DNA of 11,142 nt, from positions 1-11,142 of the forward strand of contig JAEZIH010000082.1 in assembly GCA_023416055.1 (NCBI GenBank), given 5' to 3'. The notes beneath the pieces are model-generated. The model saw nothing but the letters and a program-made list of their open reading frames with translations, was not told the DNA's origin and ran no database searches. Shown piece after piece: positions 6,411 to 11,142 of this stretch (positions within the stretch are counted from its first letter, which is position 1; each line of letters opens with the position of its first letter). Source of the DNA: Pseudomonadota bacterium. GTDB lineage: Bacteria > Pseudomonadota > Alphaproteobacteria > Caulobacterales > Caulobacteraceae. The translations under genes and the position numbers were made by a program.

Positions 6411-7157
6411 ATGCGCTCCGCCCTGATCGCCACCGCCGCCGCCCTCGCCTCGACCCTGGCGCTCGGCGCCTGCTCCACCGCCGTCGAAGCGGTGCGTGGC
6501 CCGGAACTGGCGCCGATTGCCTATCCGGCGGCCCTGATCCCGGCCAGCCAGGCCTATCTGCCCCCGGTCGAGCAGCAGCGCGCCGACCGCGCCGCCAGCG
6601 CCAACAGCCTGTGGCGCGCCGGCTCGCGGACCTTCTTCGGCGACCAGCGGGCCCGTCGCATCGGCGACATCCTGACGGTCAACATCGACATCGACGACCG
6701 CGCCCAGACCCAGAACTCGACCCAGCGCAGCCGGAGCAACGAGATGTCCGGCGGGGTGACGAATTTCTTCGGGCTGGAGAACAGCCTCGGCCGCGCCTTC
6801 CCCGGCGGCTTCGACGCCGCCAACCTGGTCGGCCTGGAAGGCGAGTCCAGCGCCAACGGCTCGGGCTCGGTCAACCGGTCGGAGAAGGTCAGCCTGACCA
6901 TCGCCGCCGTGGTCACCGACGTCCTCTCCAACGGCAACCTGGTCATCCAGGGCCGGCAGGAAGTGCGCACCAACCGCGAGGTGCGCGAGCTGACCGTCGC
7001 CGGCATCGTCCGTCCCGAGGATATCAGCTCGGCCAACACCATCGCCCACACCCAGATCGCCGAAGCCCGCATCAGCTACGGCGGTCGCGGCGACATCAGC
7101 CGCATGCAGGCCACCCCCGCCGCGCAGTCGCTGGTCGAGCGTTTCAGCCCCTTCTGA
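6411..7157 (+). CDS. flgH: Flagellar L-ring lipoprotein FlgH
   Basis: FlgH forms the outer-membrane L-ring bushing around the rod. The 248-residue precursor has a lipoprotein signal with lipobox LGAC, acylated at C21. The mature part shows the FlgH core: SLWRAGSRTFFGDQRARRIGD, a VNIDIDDRAQT segment, a Gly/Ser/Asn-rich central stretch, then GSGSVNRSEKVSLTIAAVV, LVIQGRQEV and GIVRPEDISSANTI. The C-terminal strand region contains ARISYGGRGDI. It begins 15 bases after flgA, with AGGGA upstream of the ATG. It closes the recognisable flagellar operon; no terminator with a T tract is visible after it, so read-through into the genes at 7252 onward is possible. Confidence 0.97.
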   Translation: MRSALIATAAALASTLALGACSTAVEAVRGPELAPIAYPAALIPASQAYLPPVEQQRADRAASANSLWRAGSRTFFGDQRARRIGDILTVNIDIDDRAQTQNSTQRSRSNEMSGGVTNFFGLENSLGRAFPGGFDAANLVGLEGESSANGSGSVNRSEKVSLTIAAVVTDVLSNGNLVIQGRQEVRTNREVRELTVAGIVRPEDISSANTIAHTQIAEARISYGGRGDISRMQATPAAQSLVERFSPF

Positions 7158-7202
7158 GGCGAATACGCTCCAGCGGCCGGAATCCGGAAGCGAGGCCGTG
7201 AA

Positions 7203-7238
7203 CCGTTAACGGAAACCCGCGTTTGCCCTGCAGACGCG
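7203..7238 (+). other. Palindrome and hairpin between flgH and the secreted-protein cluster
   Basis: The 94-base gap after flgH holds a perfect ten-base palindrome, CCGTTAACGG (7203-7212). Six bases further on is a hairpin in which CGCGTTTG (7218-7225) pairs with CAGACGCG (7231-7238), with one G-U pair and the five-base loop CCCTG. No T tract follows, so it is not a classic terminator. The palindrome has the same GTTAAC core as the one beside the flgF promoter. It could be an operator or leader structure for the gene at 7252; this is inference. Confidence 0.35.
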
Positions 7239-7251
7239 AGTGCCCGGTTCC

Positions 7252-7722
7252 ATGTTCAAGTTCGCCATCCCCGCCGTCGCCGCCCTGGGCCTGATCACGG
7301 TCGCGGCGCAGTCGCGCGCGACCCAGGCTGAGGCGGAGGCCCCCGCCTCGCCCATGGGCTGGCATCTGAGCCAGGAGGGGCCGATGGCCAAGCTGGCCTA
7401 TGGCGTCGCCAATTCCGATCAGCTGGCCCTGATGATGACCTGCGAGCCCGGCCAGGCCCAGGCCGTGATCTATGGCGACGTCCACCCCGCCAGCCCGCGC
7501 CTCACTCATGTCTCGGCCGGACCGACGCCCATCGATCCGCTGGACGGCGACCTCGCCGACGAGGCCCGGCTGCCGCTGGCCGATCCGGCCCTCGCCCGCT
7601 TCGCGAGCAGGGGCCGACTGGCGGTCGAAGGGGATGGCGGTCACTTCGAATTGACCGCCACCGACGAGGAACGCAGCGTGATCCAGTCGTTTTTCGCCTA
7701 TTGCGGTACCGGAACGGTCTGA
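7252..7722 (+). CDS. Exported two-cysteine protein, copy 1 of 3
   Basis: A 156-residue protein of no family I recognise. An N-terminal signal segment (MFKFAIPAVAALGLITVAA) implies export to the periplasm. The mature part has G-W-H-L (36-39), AKLAYGVANSDQLALMMTC with C64, a DPALARF block at 111-117, and C151 in the terminal FFAYCG. The two cysteines could form a disulfide. The same blocks recur in the next two genes in the same order, so these look like diverged tandem copies. I prefer ATG 7252 over GTG 7240, because it gives a normal signal peptide start; neither has a strong ribosome site. It lies 94 bases after flgH and may share that transcript or have its own promoter. Confidence 0.7.
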   Translation: MFKFAIPAVAALGLITVAAQSRATQAEAEAPASPMGWHLSQEGPMAKLAYGVANSDQLALMMTCEPGQAQAVIYGDVHPASPRLTHVSAGPTPIDPLDGDLADEARLPLADPALARFASRGRLAVEGDGGHFELTATDEERSVIQSFFAYCGTGTV

Positions 7723-7761
7723 CCACATCCCGGGACGGATCACTCAGCGGGGGCTGAACCC

Positions 7762-8190
7762 ATGATCGCCATGCTCGCCGGCCTCGCCCTCGCGGCGACG
7801 CAGACGTCGCCGCCGGAATCCGCCTGGACCTGGACCCTCTATGTCGACGAGGCCCGCGTGGCCCTGGCCAACGAGGTGCCCGACACCCCGAACCTCCGTT
7901 TCACACTTGAGTGCGATCCGGCCTCCGGCGTGGCCCGGGCGGCCTTCTACGGCGGGCCGGCCGAAGCGGGGATGGCGCGCGTCACCGCTGGCGAAGCCTC
8001 TGCGGTCACCGAGTCCGCCGCCGAGCGCGGCGCGCTGAAGCTGACCCTGCGCACTGACCACCCGGTGTTCGCCGCCTTCGCGGCTGAAGGGCGGCTCAAC
8101 GCCGTCGTTGGGGACCAGCGCCGCACCATCGAGGTGCCACGGGCGCATCTTGCCAAACTGCGCCGCTTCACCGAACTCTGCTCGGGCTGA
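7762..8190 (+). CDS. Exported two-cysteine protein, copy 2 of 3
   Basis: A 142-residue protein, the shortest of the three related neighbours. It starts with a short hydrophobic signal (MIAMLAGLALAA, probably cleaved soon after) and has no lipobox. The shared blocks are W-T-L at 24-26, a strand ending in LRFTLEC with C51, HPVFAAFAAEGRL at 100-112, and C140 two residues from the end (FTELCSG). The spacing between the two cysteines (89) is close to that in copy 1 (87) and copy 3 (95). It begins 39 bases after copy 1 and ends 17 bases before copy 3, so all three are probably co-transcribed. The ribosome site (GCGGGGG) is modest. No enzyme motif is visible, and the function is unknown. Confidence 0.7.
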   Translation: MIAMLAGLALAATQTSPPESAWTWTLYVDEARVALANEVPDTPNLRFTLECDPASGVARAAFYGGPAEAGMARVTAGEASAVTESAAERGALKLTLRTDHPVFAAFAAEGRLNAVVGDQRRTIEVPRAHLAKLRRFTELCSG

Positions 8191-8207
8191 TCGTCCGGGA
8201 GACGCCG

Positions 8208-8714
8208 ATGCGCCTTCGCGCCCTCGCCCTGCTGACCGCCACGGCCCTGACCGCGGCCGCCTGCGCCTCGGTTGAACCGCCCCCGCCGGTCATGTCCGCC
8301 GTGGAGAACGGGGCGCCGGCCCCTGTCGAAGGCTATGACTGGATGCTGACCCTCGACGGCGAGGAAGCCCACCTGGTCTGGGGCGTGCCGGAAAGCGACG
8401 ACATGGTGCTGGGCTTCAACTGCCGGCGCGGCTCGGCGCGAATCGGACTGGTCACCCTCGCCGAGGAGGGCTCCCAACCGGTGATCATCCTCGAATCCGG
8501 CGGCGACACCGCCCGTTTCCGCGCCGAGAGCGAGCCGTCGCTGCTGCACGAAGCCCTGATCCTGACGGCCGAGACCGCCACCTCCGAGCCGGTGCTGCAG
8601 CGTTTCCGCCGCCTCGGCTGGATCGCCCAGTGGCACGGCGACGTTCGCGCGGCCTATGCGCCCCACCCGGGATCACACCCGAACATCGAGCGCTACTTCG
8701 CCTTCTGCGGTTGA
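8208..8714 (+). CDS. Exported two-cysteine lipoprotein-like protein, copy 3 of 3
   Basis: A 168-residue protein with an N-terminal signal ending ALTAAAC, which may be a weak lipobox with C19 acylated; Ala at -3 is less usual than Leu. A Pro-rich spacer (EPPPP) follows. The shared family blocks are YDWMLTL at 43-49, AHLVWGVPESDDMVLGFNC with C72, EPVLQRF at 127-133, and the terminal ERYFAFCG with C167. The ending closely matches that of copy 1 (FFAYCG). GGGAG upstream of ATG 8208 is a good ribosome site. The mix of anchors (soluble in copies 1 and 2, possibly lipid-anchored here) would put related proteins at different envelope positions. Function is unknown. Confidence 0.75.
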   Translation: MRLRALALLTATALTAAACASVEPPPPVMSAVENGAPAPVEGYDWMLTLDGEEAHLVWGVPESDDMVLGFNCRRGSARIGLVTLAEEGSQPVIILESGGDTARFRAESEPSLLHEALILTAETATSEPVLQRFRRLGWIAQWHGDVRAAYAPHPGSHPNIERYFAFCG

Positions 8715-8759
8715 CGGGCGATGCCGCCTCCGGTGCAGTCCGGCCGTCGGAGGAACGCC

Positions 8760-10565
8760 ATGAAACCCGTGATCGCCCTGGGGGCCGCCGCCCTGCTCGC
8801 CGCCTGCGCCCCGGTGATGACCCAGACGGCTGAGCACGGCCGTCCCGCCGCCAGCCGCAACGCCGACAATCCCGCCCTGGCCTCTGTCCTCGCCGACTAC
8901 GAGGCCTATCTGAAGTCGATCAGCCCGAACGCCGCGGCCCGCGACGGCGACAGGGCGGCCCGGTCGCGCCTGCCCGACGCCTCGCGCGAGTTCGAGCTCG
9001 CCCAGGAGCCCGCCCTTCGCAGGTTCGTCGAGCGGCTGGACGCCATCGACCCGGGCAGGCTGTCGGCGGACGACCGGCTGAACCACGCCTTCCTCGGCTA
9101 TCTCCTGCGCCGCAGCCTCGAGCGCATCCCGCTGGACGCCGGACGGCTGAACGCCTTCAACTCGGAAGGAGGCCCCGGTCAGGGATTCGCCTACATGGCC
9201 GGCTCGACCCGGATCACCTCCCGCGAGGACGCCGAGGCCTGGATCGGCCGCCTGCAGGCCATGCCCCAGGTCTACGCCGACGAACTGGCCGCCGCCCGCC
9301 GCGGCCTCGACACCGGCATGGTGCAACCCCGCCCGACGGTGGAGAGCGCCCTCGCCCTGATGGAGATCGAGGCGGCGCACACCCCTGATACCGACCCCCT
9401 GCTGAAGCCGCTGACCAGCCTGCCCGGGTCCATCCCCGCCCCGGAGCAGGCCGAACTGCGCGCCCGCGCCGCCCGCGCCGTAGCCGAACAGGTCATGCCG
9501 GCCCGCCGCGAATGGGTCCGCTTCCTGCGCGAGGACTACCTGCCGCGCGCGCCCGAAAGCCTCGGCCTCGTCCACCGCCCCGGCGGCCGCGAGCTCTACG
9601 CCTTCCTGGTGCAGGGCTATACCACCACCGACCTGACCCCGGACCAGATCCATGAGATCGGCCGGCAGGAGGTCGCCCGCATCCGCGCCCGCATGGACGA
9701 GGAGATGCGCGCCGCCGGCTGGACGGGCGACTTCGCCTCCTTCCTGGAGTTCCTGCGCACCGATCCGCAGTTCTACGCCACGACCCGCCAGGGCCTGCTG
9801 GAGAAGGCCTCGGAGATGGCCAAGCGAGCCGACGACGGCCTGCCGGCCCTGTTCGGCAAGCTGCCGCGCCTGCCCTACGGCGTCCGCGCCGTGCCGCGCG
9901 AAATCGAGGAGAGCTACACCACCGGCCGCTATTTCGGCGGCTCGATGAGCGAGGGCGTGGCCGGCGGCTACATGGTCAACACCAGCCACCTCGACCAGCG
10001 CCCGCTGTACGAACTGCCGGCCCTGACCCTGCACGAGGCCGTGCCGGGCCACCACATCCAGATCGCGCTCGCCCAGGAGGCCGACGAGGGGCCCTACTTC
10101 CGGCGCGGCGCCAACGTCACCGCCTTCACCGAGGGCTGGGGCCTCTACGCCGAATTCCTCGGCGAGGAGATGGGCTTCTACCGCACCCCCTACGAGCGCT
10201 TCGGCCGCCTCAGCTACGAGATGTGGCGCGCCTGCCGGCTGGTCGCCGATACCGGCCTCCACTGGCTGGGCTGGGACATCGAACAGGCCCGCGCCTGCTT
10301 CCGCGACAACTCGGCCCTGTCGCCGCACAACATCGAGACCGAGCTGCAGCGCTACATCGGCTGGCCGGGCCAGGCCACAGCCTACAAGATCGGCGAGATC
10401 CGCCTGCGCGAGATCCGCGCCCGGGCCGAACGCGAGCTGGGCGAACGGTTCGACATCCGCCGCTTCCACGACGCCCTGCTGGTCGACGGCGCCCTGCCCC
10501 TCGCCCTGCTGGACGAACGCATGGACCGCTGGATCGCAGAGGAGAAGGCGCGGCCGGCGACCTAG
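8760..10565 (+). CDS. DUF885-family zinc metallopeptidase, lipoprotein
   Basis: A 601-residue protein with a lipoprotein signal, lipobox LAAC (C16), so it is probably attached to the envelope and faces the periplasm. The DUF885 domain spans most of the mature chain. Its hallmark is [10 protein letters not shown] with H425, E426 and H431 (a variant HExxxGH zinc site). About 25 residues later comes TEGWGLYAE, in which E458 is the likely third ligand. Upstream blocks are also typical, such as [15 protein letters not shown]. Family members are predicted peptidases, with substrates mostly unknown. ATG 8760 is chosen because TCGGAGGAA lies just before it and the protein then begins with a clean signal; ATG 8721 would put a charged stretch in front. 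It follows the three small exported proteins by 45 bases. Its TAG stop overlaps the stop of the opposing gene. Confidence 0.9.
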   Translation: MKPVIALGAAALLAACAPVMTQTAEHGRPAASRNADNPALASVLADYEAYLKSISPNAAARDGDRAARSRLPDASREFELAQEPALRRFVERLDAIDPGRLSADDRLNHAFLGYLLRRSLERIPLDAGRLNAFNSEGGPGQGFAYMAGSTRITSREDAEAWIGRLQAMPQVYADELAAARRGLDTGMVQPRPTVESALALMEIEAAHTPDTDPLLKPLTSLPGSIPAPEQAELRARAARAVAEQVMPARREWVRFLREDYLPRAPESLGLVHRPGGRELYAFLVQGYTTTDLTPDQIHEIGRQEVARIRARMDEEMRAAGWTGDFASFLEFLRTDPQFYATTRQGLLEKASEMAKRADDGLPALFGKLPRLPYGVRAVPREIEESYTTGRYFGGSMSEGVAGGYMVNTSHLDQRPLYELPALTLHEAVPGHHIQIALAQEADEGPYFRRGANVTAFTEGWGLYAEFLGEEMGFYRTPYERFGRLSYEMWRACRLVADTGLHWLGWDIEQARACFRDNSALSPHNIETELQRYIGWPGQATAYKIGEIRLREIRARAERELGERFDIRRFHDALLVDGALPLALLDERMDRWIAEEKARPAT

Positions 10566-10591
10566 TCCAGCCCCAGCTCCCTTCGCGCCTT
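10545..10591. other. Inverted repeat across the convergent gene ends
   Basis: AAGGCGCG (10545-10552) and CGCGCCTT (10584-10591) are perfect eight-base complements, 31 bases apart. The overlapping stop codons (CTAG, 10562-10565) lie between the arms. It could act as a bidirectional terminator for the peptidase gene and the YjbR-family gene, but the loop is long and T tracts are poor on both sides. Both arms are inside coding sequence. Confidence 0.3.
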
Positions 10592-10906
10592 TCGCGTCAG
10601 CCTGGCCGCCACGAGGGAGTGGGCGATGGCCAGATGCTCGTCCAGTTCGTCGTCAGGCCAGTCATCGATGCGCTCCAGGTTCACCCACTTCGCGCGCGCC
10701 AGATAGGGCGCGGGGCGCGCACGGCCGCTCTCCGTCAGCACCTCGTAGGCGATGTCCGAGACCTTGAACGACAGCCCGCCCGCGCCGCCGACGATGGCGA
10801 ACATCTTGCCGCCGACCTTGTAGGCGTCATGGTCGTCATCGAACGGATGGTCCAGCGTCGCCGCCGGCAGCGCCAGGCAGACCTTGCCGACCCCCGCCCG
10901 GTCCAT
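10562..10906 (-). CDS. MmcQ/YjbR-family protein
   Basis: A 114-residue cytoplasmic protein of the YjbR/MmcQ family, which has a CyaY-like double-wing fold and is often annotated as DNA-binding on thin evidence. Typical blocks are [15 protein letters not shown] near the N terminus, [10 protein letters not shown] (30-39), LSFKVS, then the [15 protein letters not shown] segment and a C-terminal helix [20 protein letters not shown]. The ATG at 10906 lies two bases after the msrA stop, with GAGG inside the end of msrA, so it is probably co-transcribed with msrA. The stop codon shares CTAG with the stop of the DUF885 gene on the other strand. Family is fairly certain; molecular function is not. Confidence 0.85.
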   Translation of the reverse strand: MDRAGVGKVCLALPAATLDHPFDDDHDAYKVGGKMFAIVGGAGGLSFKVSDIAYEVLTESGRARPAPYLARAKWVNLERIDDWPDDELDEHLAIAHSLVAARLTRKARRELGLD

Positions 10907-10908
10907 GC

Positions 10909-11142
10909 TCAGGCCTCGACGCCGACGCCGATCGGGCAGGTCACGCCCGTCCCGCCGATGCCGCAGTAGCCGCCCGGGTTCTTGGCCAGATAGCCTTGGT
11001 GATAGTCCTCGGCGAAGTAATAGGGCCCGGCCGGAACGATCTCGGTGGTGATGTCGCCCTTGCCCGCCGCCGCCAGCGCCTGCTGGTAGGCGTCGCGGCT
11101 GGCCTGGGCCTCGGCCCGCTGTTCATCGTTCAGGTAGAGGAT
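10909..11142 (-). CDS. msrA: Peptide-methionine (S)-S-oxide reductase MsrA, C-terminal part
   Basis: MsrA repairs oxidised methionine, reducing the S-sulfoxide with electrons from thioredoxin. Only the last 77 residues are in the window; the gene runs off the right edge, so the catalytic GCFWxxE motif is not seen. The visible part is characteristic: [20 protein letters not shown], then [19 protein letters not shown], and [19 protein letters not shown]. The last segment contains both resolving cysteines, so this is the two-resolving-Cys type. It is followed after two bases by the YjbR-family gene, likely in the same transcript. Confidence 0.95.
   Translation of the reverse strand: MLYLNDEQRAEAQASRDAYQQALAAAGKGDITTEIVPAGPYYFAEDYHQGYLAKNPGGYCGIGGTGVTCPIGVGVEA

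Noticed and set aside
7206..7220. Full CtrA box upstream of the secreted-protein trio
   Set aside because: Only one TTAA is present; no second TTAA-like element at seven bases on either strand.
7158..7251. Intrinsic terminator after flgH
   Set aside because: The only good stem (7218-7238) is not followed by a T tract.
8673..10469. Long minus-strand open frame of about 598 codons opposite the DUF885 gene
   Set aside because: Antisense shadow caused by third-position GC; its product is Ala/Gly/Val-rich with no family motif, while the plus strand has a clear metallopeptidase.

Overview
The window is GC-rich, densely coded chromosomal DNA that reads as an alphaproteobacterium of the Caulobacterales (Caulobacter, Brevundimonas or Phenylobacterium type). 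The grounds are the flgF-flgG-flgA-flgH order facing a divergent fliL-fliM operon, a near-consensus sigma-54 promoter with a CtrA-like box and a FlbD-like inverted repeat between them, and the DUF6468 and MotE-like genes after fliM. I see no mobile element, CRISPR array, rRNA or tRNA.

Layout. Positions 84-527 hold an ExbD/TolR-type proton-channel subunit followed by a strong intrinsic terminator. A small orphan gene (749-946) converges on the flagellar block. On the minus strand, reading leftward from 4103, lie fliL, fliM, a DUF6468 membrane protein and a MotE-like periplasmic protein, packed as one operon. The 175-bp control region 4104-4278 separates them from the plus-strand operon flgF, flgG, flgA, flgH (4279-7157). 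After flgH come three small exported proteins (7252-8714) that look like diverged tandem copies of one family, then a large DUF885 metallopeptidase lipoprotein (8760-10565). The right end is on the minus strand: a YjbR/MmcQ-family protein whose stop codon overlaps that of the peptidase, and the 3' end of methionine sulfoxide reductase msrA, cut by the window edge.

How they work together. FliL (stator-associated) and FliM (C-ring switch) belong to the inner-membrane and motor stages, and the two genes behind them are probably motor or basal-body accessories. FlgF and FlgG build the rod, FlgA chaperones the P-ring, and FlgH is the L-ring lipoprotein. The control region suggests that the early operon is switched on by CtrA and the later rod/ring operon by sigma-54 with FlbD, as known for Caulobacter.

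The least explained part is the set of three secreted proteins at 7252-8714. They share a W-x-L start, an aligned mid-protein Cys, an xP-V/A-L-x-x-F-type block and a Cys at or very near the C terminus. I recognise no named family. Most of the rest is conventional.
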